From Thinopyrum elongatum (lineage: Eukaryota; Streptophyta; Magnoliopsida; Poales; Poaceae), in assembly GCA_011799875.1 (NCBI GenBank), contig CM022298.1, positions 725,740,181 to 725,804,180 of the forward strand: a stretch of 64,000 nt of DNA, given 5' to 3'. The notes beneath the pieces were generated by a model. That model was not told the DNA's origin and searched no databases. It saw only the letters and a program-made list of their open reading frames with translations. Both the position numbers and the translations under genes were made by a program. Each line of letters opens with the position of its first letter. Position 1 is the first letter of the stretch. Below are positions 21,661 to 35,000 of this stretch, piece after piece.

Positions 21661-24600
21661 TGTAACACCCCTGTGTAATAAGCACTGTGACACTCTGCTA
21701 ATCATGCCAAGTTATCTTTATTTGCATAAGCTAATAAAGTGGTTAAGCCTTTCAATTCAAATTTCTCTCTGAAACTCAATTCAAAACCAATTGCAAAATA
21801 AAGTTGCCAAAAAATTGCTGGAAAAATGTTCACCATCTAGCAAATAATCCAAAACAAATATTGTTAAGGAAAACAACATCACCATCAACTCTAAATGGGA
21901 CAGAGCATTTTAAAACAGTGCCAAAACAACACTTTAAATGCTATTTCATTTTTGAAAAATCCAAATGGAATCAAAACTTGCCCAAACTTTTTGAGGCAAG
22001 AGCACAATATTCCAAAGTAATTATGTGGCCAAGTTCCACATTTTTGCTAAATGTTTTGACTGCTCAAAACAATGCAAAAGCCTACTGTGAAATAAAAACA
22101 GAAAAGAAATTAATAAGGGCCACTGTGCACTGGGCCTTAGTGCACAGTAGCAGACCCAGTCGGCCCAGCCCGCTCCCCACTGTCTCCCTCGTCTCTCTCC
22201 TGTGCGTGTTGGCTCCACCATGGCCGCACACGCTCACTCCGGTCGCCGGTCGACACCGTGACGCCGCGGGCGGCCGCAAGGGGATAAGATCGAGGCCGTG
22301 CGTCCCCCCTGGCCATTCCTCTCTCTCCCTGCTCGCTCCCTTCCCTCTTCTCTTCGCCAGATCCACCATCGCCGAGCACCACCGTCGCCATGTCCTCGCC
22401 GTAGACGTGGCCACCGTAGTCCCCGAGCTCCGCCAGCACGCCCACGAGCTCCGCCACCCTCCGCTACTTCGTCCTCGACCTCGAGCAGGAGCCAGAAGCC
22501 TCTGCAGCCGCCGAACGCCGTCGCCCTCTTCTTCTCTATCGCCGGCGAACTTCCTCCTCTCCGGCGACTTTTGCTGCTACTAAGCCAACACCGGGCCACC
22601 TTGTGCCTCCACGGTGAGCTCCTCTTCCTCCTTTCCATCTCTGCTAGCTCTGGCACGCCCAATAGCTGCCTTCCCCACACGAGCCCGAGCCCATCGCCGC
22701 GGAGCTCGCCGCCGACGAGTCTCCGGTGACCAAAAGGTCACAGGCATATGTCCATTAGCTTCGCCGCGTCGCGCAGCACCCGCCTAGCCCTACCATTCGA
22801 GCTACTGCACGCCGTAGCACCGATTCCATCAACCACCCGAATGCGCCGCTGCCTCTGCTCAACGCCGGCGCCGTTTCCGACCGATTACGGCTGCGCCACC
22901 ACCACCAAATGACGCGGCTCGTTCGACTCCTGTTCGAATGAGCCCAGCCGCGCGGCGAACGGCGCTGTATATCACGTTTCCAACGCTGGCCGTGCGTCGC
23001 CGCCGCGTTTTGATGTCGCCGACGTCGCTCCGGCGCCGCCGCCGACATGGACGCGTGGGGCCTACCCCCTGTGAGACTGTCAGTGGGCTCCAGCGCCTTG
23101 GTTGACCACGTTGACCCAGTCAACGCTGGTTACTATTCACCTGATTCTCTGACGTGAGGGCCCCCTTTGTTAATTAATCTAATTATGTTTTAAAACTAAT
23201 CTGTTAGTTAATTAGCCATTGACTAATGGGGCCCACTCCACTAATTAGCTTATGTTTAGTTTTAATTAACTATGTTTAGTAACAGAGGCTGACATGTGGG
23301 ACCCAAAGGTCAGGTTTGACATGGTCAGCGTCCTGTTGACTGCTGACGTCACAATGATGCAATGCTGGCGCAATATTTTATTTCTGTTAATTAAAATAAA
23401 TCCAAAAAATGTTTAAAACTTTAGAAATTCATATCTTTTAAACCGTAACTCAGATTAAAATAATTTATATATGAAAAATGATCAGAAAAATGAGACGAAC
23501 CCGAATATGTGGTCAAAATGCTTGACGAGCACTCCTAAACACCTGAACATGGAACCTTCCCCTCCGGTTCCGTGTATCGAAATCCGTTTAAACGCCCGAA
23601 AAATATCCCAGATATTTTCCCGCCCCGTTTGTGACATGTAGCAATGCATTAGGTCATCACCTGCACTGCATAGCACCTCACCCTGCGTATGTGTTGCATT
23701 CATCTGCTGTTATTTTTTGTTTCTTCCCCCTCTTCTCTTCCGATAGCCCCCGAGACCGACGCCACCCAGGTGTTCGACGACCCTGCTGATGATCCCTCTC
23801 TTGCTGTAGAGCTTCCAGGCAAGCAACCGCCCTTGAACATGCCGATACCACCTATTCCTTATTCCTCTTGCTTGCATTAGAATATGCTGCTGCTACCGCT
23901 TATCCTATTCTGATGCATAGCTTGTTTTTGTAAACTGTTATTGATACATGCCTGTACTCCTAACTGCTTAGCATAGGCTGTATGGAAACATCTGTGACCC
24001 CCACTCATTGTTGCTGTTGCCCCACTTTAGCATCAGAGTACAGCACATCACCTCACACCCCCTAACTGCTCGACTCCGCAGAGTTAATATCGAGTGACGA
24101 GGGTGATACCTCCGAACTCACTTCCGATGTTGTCTCTGTAGATCAGCTAGTCAGTCGTGGGTTAACGAGGGTGATTCCTCTTCCCCTTCCGACAAAGCTT
24201 ATGTCGTGCCCCACAAAAGAGGATACCGCCGAGGGTGATTCCTCCGGTTCCACCTTAACGAGATGGTTAGGTAGGAATCCCTCGAGGGTGATTCCTCGGA
24301 TTCCTCCTTGATGTGGTAAACACACGGATGCCTTTTTCATTAATGTTGATACTAAATACTCTGGATAAAGTCGGGTCGGCCCTGAGGGGTACCCGCGCGA
24401 GCATATGATGCGTATGTTGAGGAGTCGGGTTGACCTGGAGAGTGCCCGCGAGATAATTACGAGGCGTTGCCGGGCATTCTTAGCCCTTGCCGCAAGTCCT
24501 CGAGACAGGGCGGCGGGGTCACATCGATCGTGAGTCTGCTCATTACCGCGCGCTCCCAATTCACTAAACGATTTGGATATTTGATCCGAGTGGGCCTTTG

Positions 24601-25367
24601 GCCCGATAGCACTAACCATCACGCAAGAATAAATATGGGTACTCTGCGTTGTATACTTCAGCCGAAGCTCTCTAGATGTCAGCGACTGAGCGGCGCGCGC
24701 CGAGTTGCACTGGGAACGCCCGTCCTTGTTTAAGGGGGCCAGGTCTGCTCTCGGACGCCTTCGCAACGTGCAGGAGCGTCCGGGGCGATGGTCCAAGACC
24801 CCTGGGGGCATAGGTTAGTCCGGCGTGCTGACCTCTTTGTTGAGTTTTCGGTCGGGTTGCGGCGTGTTGTTTAGCCGAGGCCGGGAAGGACCTAGAAAGT
24901 GTGTCCGGCCGGAGTTAAGCGAGCGTGGTGGGTAAGTTGGTGCACCCCCGCAGGGAAGAAAACATCTATGCATAGCCGTATCCTCGGTAACGGACGCTCG
25001 GAGTTGTATCCACGTCGGTACAACTAGAACTGGTTACTTGTGTTGAGAATAGGGAAATAGGGCTCTGGGATCGCATCCTCGTAGGGAGTCGAGGAAGGAT
25101 CTCCGGCCGAGGTTGATAACACTACTACTACTTTACTTTATGCTAATCTGCACTCTTCTAATGCTGTAGGACCATTGAAGATGCTAGTCTTCGATAGGAC
25201 TAGGTCTTCTCTCTCTATTCTGGCATTTCTACAGTCTAGTCCACTGATACAGCCATTCTTTGAGAATGTTGAATACTTAGAATAGATCTGACGTAAGTCT
25301 TGCTGAGTACTTTGGATGAGTACTCACGGTTGCTTTGCCTCCTCTTTTCCCTACCCGCTTGATATAA
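21661..25367 (+). repeat. 3' LTR of the plus Gypsy (family A), first part
   Basis: It begins TGTAACACCCCTGTG after the polypurine tract. It has the family layout: AT-rich start, GC-rich block at about 22140-23110 with a donor-like GGTGAGCTCCTC, AT-rich middle, four GAGGGTGATTCCTC-type motifs (24099-24297), and a segment matching the minus LTR near 10030-10130. It is interrupted at 25368 by a solo LTR and resumes at 29704. Joined, the two parts give about 4.1 kb, the same as the solo copy at 32046-36178. Confidence 0.92.
24099..24297 (+). repeat. Four spaced GAGGGTGATTCCTC-type motifs (plus Gypsy 3' LTR)
   Basis: Copies lie at about 24099, 24167, 24231 and 24284; the first reads GAGGGTGATACCTC and the others GAGGGTGATTCCTC. 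Spacing is 52-68 bases. Confidence 0.8.
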
Positions 25368-28300
25368 TGCAACACCCCAAAAATTTAATCATGTTTTTAC
25401 TAATTAAAATTTGGCCAGAAAATAAAATTTTGAAATATATCAAGTCCTTTATTATTTTCGGAGTATTTTCTATTTCTGTTTTTCACAATTCTTCCCTCCA
25501 TATAGAAATTTTTGGAATAATATTGTGGCTTTGGTAGTTTTCTCAAATCATTTCAATTGCATTTTAATAACAGTAAGAATTATTTTCATAATAAAAATTG
25601 CCCAAACAATTCTTTTAATAGCATTTACAACACTTTAAATGCTTCTGTTGCACTATAACTATTTTAAATAATTCTTTTAAAACCCCACAAAAATTATGAG
25701 AGGTCATGTGATGCCTACATATCACTTTGGAGCAAAAACCTAACTTGGTCTTTTGAACATTTTGAGTGAAACAACCTCGTCTCAATTCTGTCCTGAATTT
25801 GAGTTTCTACTACAACCCCTATTTTACTTGCTCCAAAAATCCTGAAATTTTTCCCACTTATAGTCCTTCCAACCAAACCCTTAAGTACAAAATTTTAGCT
25901 CCATTGGAATCATTTTAGTTCTCCAAATATTCCTCTGAATTTCCTATCCAGAAATGAATTTCTCTAAAACTTGCACAGACAAGTTTTCTATTATCACAAA
26001 CCAGCTTCACCACCATCACTAGCATCCAGGGAGACATCATCCTGTGAATTTTCACTTTCAGAAAAGATCCCTAGATGGCCCTATCAATTCACCAAACAGC
26101 TTCCGTGCATGACAGAATCCTTGCAAACTTTTGAACTTCATATAACACTTGCTCCGTTTGACCAACCAGCACCACCATCGTACCTATCATCCACATAACC
26201 TTCACCCTGTCAAGATTCAGCCCAGTTAAACCAGCCAGTCGCCAGAAACACGATGGCATGGTCACCTATGGCCACAGCGTGGTCACCCCACGCAGAGCGC
26301 GTGTTTTGCACCTACGGCACCACCATGACCTCGCCTCCCTGCTGCACCTCCGTCTCGAGCACCACCCCATCCCCTTCGAGAACACTCCTTGCTCCTTGCC
26401 GACACCAGGTTCTGGCCTCTAGCACCGACCAAACGACACTGTCGCCGCCGTCACCGACCGCAATCATGGCCGCATCAACTACCGCCCACCTATCTCGCTT
26501 CCGAGCCACCAGTGTAGTCCGTGGACGGTGGCTACCTCCAGAAGGCTTCCTGCGATTTGCACCGGCCACAACTACCCATCCCACCACCATAAATGGCCTT
26601 CCGCCGTCGTGACCAACTCCGTTTAGACGAACTCCTCTCGGAACCGACCTCATGCCGCTATATAACCTTCCCCCGAGCTCGTCCCAAGGCACTCAACTCT
26701 TCCTCGACCTCGCAGTACACCCCCTGTCCAAATACTCGAGTTCCCGGGCCCTCCTTCCTCCTCTATGGCGAAATCACTATCGACCCACCCTCGGCCAAAT
26801 TCCTGCAACCGAGCTCTCCAGTGCCTCCCCTCTGCAACTAACCACTACAGGGGACCCCCATCACCACAACCGGGTTTCCCCCGCACTCCAATTTCTTCCC
26901 TCTATGGCCATGGCATCCGCTCCATCAACGCCGTCACCACCGTCCGCCATGACCGACTCCCTGTTCGTCTCGTCCCTCCCATGCAACCGAGGCTCGGCCT
27001 CCTCGATGCAACACTCCTCGGTGAGCGTCTCGGTGACCGGACCACCTCCGATGGTGGCCTGAGCCGCCAGGGGTCGTCATCGGCATCGCCGGGCAAGCCG
27101 CCTCCTCTGTCCCAGTGCAAGGTGGGAGGAGGACCTGCAAGCGGGCCCTGCTACACCTCCTCTGGCCCACTTGTAAGCAAGCAGTGAAGGGACATAAGCC
27201 ACTGACTGCTGGGCCCCGATTTAAGTGGAGACGGATTCATAGGACACCGTTTTCCTCCGATGAAGACGTACTCTCAGGAAGCCGTCTCCGATGTCATCCC
27301 TCATAGCGACTGGGCCCGGCCCAGAAGCGCTAGGCGGCTATGTAGCGCTCAGGGCGCACTCCTGCTCATTTTTCTTTTCTTTTCTTTTCTTTTCCAGTGC
27401 CTTTCAACTAATTCCTCAGTGACCATTTCAAATCAAAATCCAGTGAATCAAATTTCTACATATTTATAAAATCATGCTCTTCTATTCCAGCCTATGTGAA
27501 CATTTTTCGTAATCTCCGTTTCAACTGGATCTTTGAAATAGTCCATTTCTCTAATTATTTCAGATTAGAAACTCTCTAAGTAATTCATATGAACTCCAAA
27601 TCAATTGATTCCTTTTCTGTTATTTTAAATTTTTCATCTAGTTTATTATAGTATTTATTTCAAAAATATTTCAAACAATTTTTGGCACTGTTTTTGAATT
27701 ATGTGGTAATTCAAATATTTATGAAAATAGGAAATGGAGGGAAGATAACTTGTCAAACTTTTGGAGTGCACCCCACACTTCTGCATGCTCAAGGCAAGCA
27801 TCTTGAACACTTGATATGGTGAATGCATGGTAGTTTATTTGCTAGAATAATTTGATCATGACTAAGTTGAATTCAAATAAAACTGGCATATGGCTAATTT
27901 TGCATGTGTGTAGTGTTGGCATGTTTCATCGTACCATGCATCGTGTGTTGCCATGACTAACTTGCAGGAGCAGGCATAAGAAAAATACCGTTACCGACAG
28001 GAGGATGATCACGTTGGAGCGTGATCATGCCTTGTTGTGCATGTTGGTGCATGCAAGGGTTGTGGCCCTGTTGGGATTGCTGTTGAAGGAATACCTTGTT
28101 GTGCTAACCGTTGCAGGAAACTTAATGCCTCCTGAGTCGACCATAGATCGAGTCTTGTCACCGGTAACCCCCATACTTGATTCGTGCTACCACTTGTCCC
28201 TGCCACAGGTAGGGTGCAGTGCAGTAAGTTGCTAACCCCTTTCCGTGCACACACCGTACAGAGGCCACGATGAGGGTTTCCCAGGGATCCGGGACTAAAT

Positions 28301-29698
28301 CCTGTCATCGGGTCAGGGGGCATGGGTGTTTCCAGTTGTGACTGAGAGGGGGGCACCCCTTGTAATCCGCGCGTATTAATAGTGATCCCATGCAGGACGT
28401 TGGTCTCTCCGTCTTAGAGTTTTTCTTGAACGATGCTTTGGGTGATTCTGGGCATCCGAAAAGTTAATCTGGTGTGTGCTGGTCAGGTGTGTTTACAACC
28501 CAAAGACCGTAATGGGAATTAGTCGGTGTCACGGTACTGACTAAAGAAATCCTTCACTTGTGGGTAAAGAGCACACCCTCTGCAGAGTTTAAACCTATTC
28601 GAATAGCCGTGTCCGCGATTAAGAGCTACGATCTGGGTTGGTCAAGTGTCGGTCTTAGTGTCGGTCTTCGGAGGAAAATAATTAATTGGGCCTGAACTAT
28701 TTTACAGGATTTTGTTATCATCACTAACGGCGTCATCGTTATTTGAACACTATTGCTGTGAAAATTTTTATGGTTATGCATATTATTGTGAACTAACCTG
28801 TTTCTCTTATTTTAATTTTCCTGAGTATCTCAGGGGCTGGCTAGACTACCCCGGGCACTCAATTTTATTTTCAAGACCTCTCGTGGCGTCCCTCGAGTTA
28901 ACAGGTGGTTTATCACGCCACTACTCTTGTGGACACCCGATTGGCATTTCTCTTCAAGTCCGACCTTGGCGTCACTTGACACCCGACTGGCATTTCTTTT
29001 CAAGTCCTCTCGTGGTGTCGCCTGAGTTCTCGAATGGTCCTGTCTCGTCCAATTTCTCTTTTAGACACCCGTTTGGCATTTCTCTTCAAGACCTACCATG
29101 GTGTCACTTGACATCCGACCAGCATTTCTTTTATTTTGTTTTCCTTTGACTTTCCTTGTTTATCACTAACAATTTTATATGTTTGCATGTGCTAATATTT
29201 TATCATGCCATGAATTAATCCCTGTCAGCATTCATTTTATATAGTTCAGCATGAGCATACGCATAAAGTTTGGTTCATCATGATCTTATAATTTAATTGT
29301 TGCATTCGGTATATCTTTTGTTCATGATGTTTGCGAGTACATTCAAACGTACTCACAGGCTTGTCCCTGGCTATTTACTTGGCCAGGACAGGATTTATAC
29401 AAGGAGTACCACAGCGATGTCCGTGCGGAGCCTAGGATGGCAGCCATGCGGGATAGGAATTATCCAGATCAGCCGTTCCTGTGGGAATGGAGCCCCATCG
29501 ACGTTGAAGAACCGCGAGACAATTCCGTCATCCACCACCAGAATCACTGTTGTAACATTTGACCTTCATGGTCTTGTATCCAATTCTTGTAATAGCTTGG
29601 TAATCTGTAACAAGGACGTGTCCACCAGTAACAGTAAATCCTGGGCTGGTGATGACACGAGGGGTTAATTTCTGGGATTTCGTGTCCCGGCCCCGGCA
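25368..29698 (+). repeat. Solo LTR (family B, 4331 bp) nested in the plus Gypsy 3' LTR
   Basis: It starts TGCAACACCCCAAAAATTT and ends CCCGGCCCCGGCA, with TATAA directly repeated on both sides (25363-25367 and 29699-29703). The empty site CTTGATATAACCAGACGAC is preserved in the sister LTR near 35760, which proves the insertion point. There is no internal region, so recombination between its two LTRs has removed the rest. A GC-rich block at about 26250-27200 contains open frames without recognisable domains. The opening resembles family A, which suggests a related Gypsy lineage. Confidence 0.93.
28925..29130 (+). repeat. Short repeats within solo LTR family B
   Basis: A unit like GACACCCGATTGGCATTTCT followed by CTTCAAG recurs near 28932, 28979, 29064 and in degenerate form near 29111. 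It is an imperfect minisatellite with units of about 45-85 bases. Confidence 0.65.
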
Positions 29699-29703
29699 TA
29701 TAA

Positions 29704-30110
29704 TCAAACGACAGAGCCAGCCAACTGCTCCTGTTGAGGACTACGGCTACTACTACTACCCTCCAGTGGAGTACTACTACGAGGAGTCGGCCGACGACCA
29801 GGAGTAGGATCGGAGGTACCTAGGCAGGAGGCCTGCGCCTTTCGATTGTAGTTTTTGTTTTGCCCCGCCTTGTTGAAGGCATATCTGATTAACTTCATGA
29901 CTGTACTCAGTTATCTAATGCTTCCGCTGATGCTTGTTTGACATCAGGCTTTTGTATTCGAGCCCTCGAGGCCCTGACTTGTAATATAACGCTTGTATGT
30001 CTTTATTTATATTTTAGAGTTGTGTTGTGATTCCTTCAAGTGAGTCCTTAGACTTGATCGTGTGCATTTGCGTGTATGGTTAGTGCACGATTAAGCCGGG
30101 GGCGTCACAT
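29704..30110 (+). repeat. 3' LTR of the plus Gypsy, second part
   Basis: It continues the LTR after the TATAA duplication and matches 35770-36178. It ends AAGCCGGGGGCGTCACA at 30110, followed by TCTTG. The matching target copy on the left is not visible because the 5' end of this element is truncated. Confidence 0.9.
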
Positions 30111-32045
30111 CTTGCTGTTTGGAAGATGGGAAGTCGGTTTGTGATCTTCTTTTAATTATCTTTTTGTCAGGAATTCGCCACCTTCAAGGCCTTCCGCTCC
30201 GAGCGCCCACTTCCAGGGCAACAAGTGAGTCCTGCTTTAGCCGCCCTTATGGTTGTGGCTCCTTCCGGGCCTTCTCGTGAGGAGGCCGGCGCCACTAAGA
30301 AAAGGAAAGGAGCCCCAAAAGAGGCTTCGATGGAGGCCTCCGAGGGTCGGGAGGACGACGAGGATATGGCCTCCCCGTCAAGCGGTAGCGGAGGCGGAGA
30401 GGGTGATGACGACAGCGAGGATGACGCCAATGTTGTTGATGACGACGAGGAGGTCGACGATGCCAAGGAGGATGAGGACGAAAATGGCGGCAAGGAGGTG
30501 ACGGAGACGGCCATTGAGGCATCGCGCCAACCCCTCAAAAGGCTTCGTCACGGCGTCCGGGAGGAATCCCCGGTTAGCTGTGGTCCTTGCGAACTTCGTG
30601 GGAGCTTGGTGAAGTCCCCTAGTTTCCAGATTCCTCTGATAGCTCCAACGCTGGTGCGGAGGAGGCATACACTGATGGTTGCCCCGTAAGTCATCTTCAT
30701 AACTGTGAGCTAGCATCGGCTGTTTGTTGGCCTTATTGCTGACCCCTTGAGTTTACATTCAGGACCGCCTCCTTCGGCCTGACTGGACCGTCTGTTGCCA
30801 GGCCCGTCATGGCCAGCGCGATCGCAGCTGCGCCTCTGTCGTCGATCCCAATTATGCAGCCATCTGTGTGGGGTCCCTTCCCCTAACGCGGAGATCCGAC
30901 CTCGGGGTAAGTTCAGTTTTTGGCCTCGGGCACTGTTTGAGTAACGCCCTGTGGGAAGTGTCCTTATGTGGGCCATTTTTGGTAGGAGCTGCCGCTGCAG
31001 AGGTCGCGGCTGATTGTGAGGCGCCTTGCGACCTTGCGACCTCCCAAGTCCCGGCTTCCTCACCCGATCCGAGCTCGCCGGCTTTCCCCCTGGCCAGTGT
31101 GGCTGTTGAGGCGGCGATCGTAAAAGTAGCAGTTCGTGGACTGGACCGCTCGGCGGCCTCGTCGTCCAGTGCGACGCCAAGGGTATGCTCCTGCCTGTCT
31201 GGTGGATTTGGACCTGAGGTCCCGCAGGAGGTCGCGGCGCCCTTGGGTGCTGCGGACGAGGAGCTGGGACGCCTGTGGGAGGCCCTCGGGGAGGTCGGGC
31301 AAACTGTGGAGCCCGGTTTCAAGGTATGATGCCTTAGTACACATGGTAGTAGTGGCCCCCGGGGCCAAGTGCGGTGTTGCTGTGCTAGCCGGGCTTGGTT
31401 CCTCAGAAAGTTTGATACGGCCTTACCTTTTGCTTTGTGGTTACTAGGCCATTTTCGAGGCGAACCGCAAACGTGGGGCGCGGGTCTCGGAGTTGGAGTC
31501 ATAGATTACGGCGTTGCAGCACCAAGGGGATGGGCTGCAGTGTGATCTTGATGCTACTTCATGTGAGTCCGGACTCCTCTGAGTTGCACTTGGGTGACCC
31601 TCTTTGTGTTAATGACAGCTTGCGCCTGTCGTGCTTTCTTGTTGTTCTAGCTGTGGAGACCGTGGTGACCCTCAAGAAGGACGCAGAGGAGGCAGCACAG
31701 GCCCGCCGGTGCATTGAAGAAGCTGAGTGGGCTGCTCAGGCGGAGCTGGAGACGGTGCTCACCATGAAGCGGGAGCTTGAGGCCGCCCTTCAGCAGGAGC
31801 AGGAGGCCTATCGCCTCCTCCGCGCGGACCTTGGTGAGAGCAAAGATCAATGGGCCGTGCTCCAATGGCAGCTGGAAATAGCTGAGAAGGACGCTACCCT
31901 GCAGGTGCAGGTTGCCCAGGAGGCCGAGCAAAAAATTGCTCAGTTGGAGAAGTATGGTGAGGAGGTCGCGGTACAGCTTGCTGAGGCCCAACGGTGCTGC
32001 CAGGATCTGGAGGCCACCGCCCGAGGTTCGTACGGAGCGGTCCCC

Positions 32046-35000
32046 TGTAACACCCCTGTTGTAATAAGCACTGTGATCATCTGTTAATTATGCCAAGTCA
32101 TCTTCATTTGCAATGATAATCTCAGTGGTTAAGCCTTTCAATTCAAATTCATTTCTGAAATCAATTCAAATTCAAGTCTAAAATAAAGTTGTTCAAAAAT
32201 TGCTGAAAAAATGTTCACCTTCTAGGAAATAATCCAAAACAAATGTTGTTAAGGAAAACAACATCACCATCAACTCTAAATGGGCCAGAGCATTTTAAAC
32301 AATGCCAAAACAGCATTTTAAATGCCCTATTCATTTTTGAAAAATCCCAGTGAATTCCAAAATTGCTCAAACTTTGTGTGGCAGAGCACAATATTCCATA
32401 GTATTTGTTTTGGCCAAGCACACATTTTTGCTAAGTCATTTAGTGGCTATTTTAAATGCAAAAGAGCTCCTGGAAAAACAAATCAGAAAAGGAAATAGAA
32501 AAAGGCCTAACTACTGCAGGGGACTGGGCCTAAGTGCACAGTGCACTCAGCCCAGCCCACCAGCCTCTTTCTCCCTCCTCTCTCTGTCTCTCTCGCCGTG
32601 TTGTGCTCGCCATGGCCGAGCGCGCCGGCCAGCGGTCGACACCGCGATGCTACAGCGCCGGCGAGGGGATAAGAACCTCCCCCTCGGTCTCCTCCTCCAT
32701 CCATATCCACTCTCCCTCCCTCTCCGCAGCTCTCCCCCTCGTTCCCCACCGCATCCGAGCGCCGCCATGGCCTCGCCGCCGCAGACGACGCGGCCATAGC
32801 CACCATCTCGCCATGCCTCCGTGTCCCTCGTCTCCGCCGACGTCGGCCACATCGACTGCAACATCGAACGGGCACTGGGGAGCACTGCAATGCCAGGATG
32901 GAGCCGCCCCCTTTCGTTCGGCCGCCGGCGATCTTCCTCCGCTCCGGCGACTCTTGCTGCTACTAAACCTTTCGCCGGCCTCCTTGAGCCGCTCGGTGAG
33001 CTCCTCTTTCCTCTCCCTCTCCCTGCTAGCCCTGGCGCGCTCGTAGCTACCTCCTCCACGCACGCTCGAACGCAGCGCCGCAGAGCTCATCGCCGGCAAG
33101 TCTCCGGTGACCAAATATTCACGGGCACTTGCCCATCTGGTTCGCCGCGCTGCGTAGATGCCTCCCAGCCCCTCCTTCTGGCCGTTAGCTCGCCGCAACG
33201 CTGACTCCGACGAGCGCACGAAAACGCCGCCGCTTTTGCTCATCGCCGGCGCCGTTTCCGGCCACCCCCGCTCCGAGCACTGCCACCACTCGACGGGCCA
33301 TCGAGCGCTCATTCGAACACGACCGACCGCGCCCGTTTTGGCCCTCTGTAGGCGAAACCTGAGCCTCTCCGGCGAGAGCGCCGCCGCGGAGCACTCGCCG
33401 GCGCTATTTCGGCACCGACGCCGACGTGGCTGGGCGGGCCCCACCCCTGGCTCACTGCCAGTGGGCCCTGGGGGCCCCGTCAACTGGGTTGACCAAGTCA
33501 ACGTGCTGACTGGGCAACCCAGTGAGGCTGACATGCGGCCCCACCGCATATTTAAATTAATTAAAACATTTTTGTTAATAAGATTAATTAGTTAAGTTAA
33601 TTAGAGACTGACAGGTGGGGCCTAATAGTTAATTAACTCTCTGGATTAGTTTAAAATAACTCTGTTTAGTAACAGAGGCTGACAAGTGGGTCCCACTGGT
33701 CAGTTTGACCTGGTCAACCGTCCTGTTGAGTGCTGATGTCACCCATGCGTCATGCTGACATCACTGCTACTATTCTGGATAATGTTGAATTTATAAATAA
33801 AAATAATTCCAGAAATTGTTTAAATCTTTAGAAATTCATATCTTTTTAAACCGTAGCTCTGATTGAAAAACTTTATATATGTAAAATGATCAGAAAAACA
33901 AGACGAATCCAAATATGTGTTCAAAATGTTTGACCATCACTCATAAATATCTGAACATGGAACCTTCCCCTCTGGTTCAGTGTATCAAAACCCGTTTAAA
34001 CGCCGGGAAAATATCTCACCGCTTTGTCTGCGACATGTAGCAATGCATTAGATCACCACCTACACTGCATACCACCATGCCATGCATATGTGTTGCATTC
34101 ATCTGCTGTTATTTATTGTTTCTTCCCCCTCTTCTCTTTCTATAGCCCCCGAGACCGACGCCACCCAGGTGTTCGACGATCCAGCTGACGACCCCTCCCT
34201 TGCTGCAGAGCTTCCAGGCAAGCAACCCCCCTTGAACATGTCGATATCGCCTATTTCTTCTTCCTCATGCTTGCATTAGAATATGTTGCTGCTACTGCTT
34301 ATCCTATTTCTGTTGCATAGCCTGATTTTGTAACTCCTGTTGATACATTCCTATTATCCAAACTGCTTAGCATAGGTTGGATGGAAACCATTAGTGACCC
34401 TCTTTCTTTGTTGCTGTTGCCCCGCTTTAGCTTCAGAGTACCGCACCTCACCTCACACCCCCTAACTGCTCGACTCCGCAGATTTAATATCGAGTGACGA
34501 GGGTGATACCTCCGAACTCACTTCCGATGTCGTCTCTGTAGATCAGCTAGTCAGACATGGGTTAACGAGGGTGATTCCTCTTCCCCCTTCCGACAAAGCT
34601 TATGTCGTGCCCCGCAAAAGTGAATTCTGCCGAGGGTGGTTCCTCCGGTTTCACCTTAACGGGATTATCGGGTAGGAATCCATCGAGGGTGATTCCTCGG
34701 ATTCCTTCTTGATGTGGTAGACACACGGATGCCTTTATATTACTGTTGATACTACATACACTGGATAAAGTCAGGTCGGCCCTGAGGGGTACCCGCGCGA
34801 GCTTGTGATGCGAATATTATGGAGTCGGGTTGACCTGGAGGGTGCCCGCGAGATAAATACGAGGCGTGGCCGGGCATTCTTAGCCCTTGCTGCAAGTCCT
34901 CGAGACGGGGCGACGGGGTCACATCGATCGTGAGTCTTTGCTCGTTACCACGCGCTCCCAATTCACTAACGATTTGGATATTTGATCCGAGTGGGCCCCT

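Noticed and set aside
26253..27187. Overlapping frames of 80-140 codons
   Set aside because: GC-rich block of a solo LTR; no domain and no consistent frame.
30167..30538. Ser-rich minus-strand frame of 123 codons
   Set aside because: It is the complement of the acidic exon of the antisense gene; no independent support.
32507..33595. Frames up to 299 codons
   Set aside because: Same GC-rich LTR block as at 22140 and 11830; frames shift between copies.
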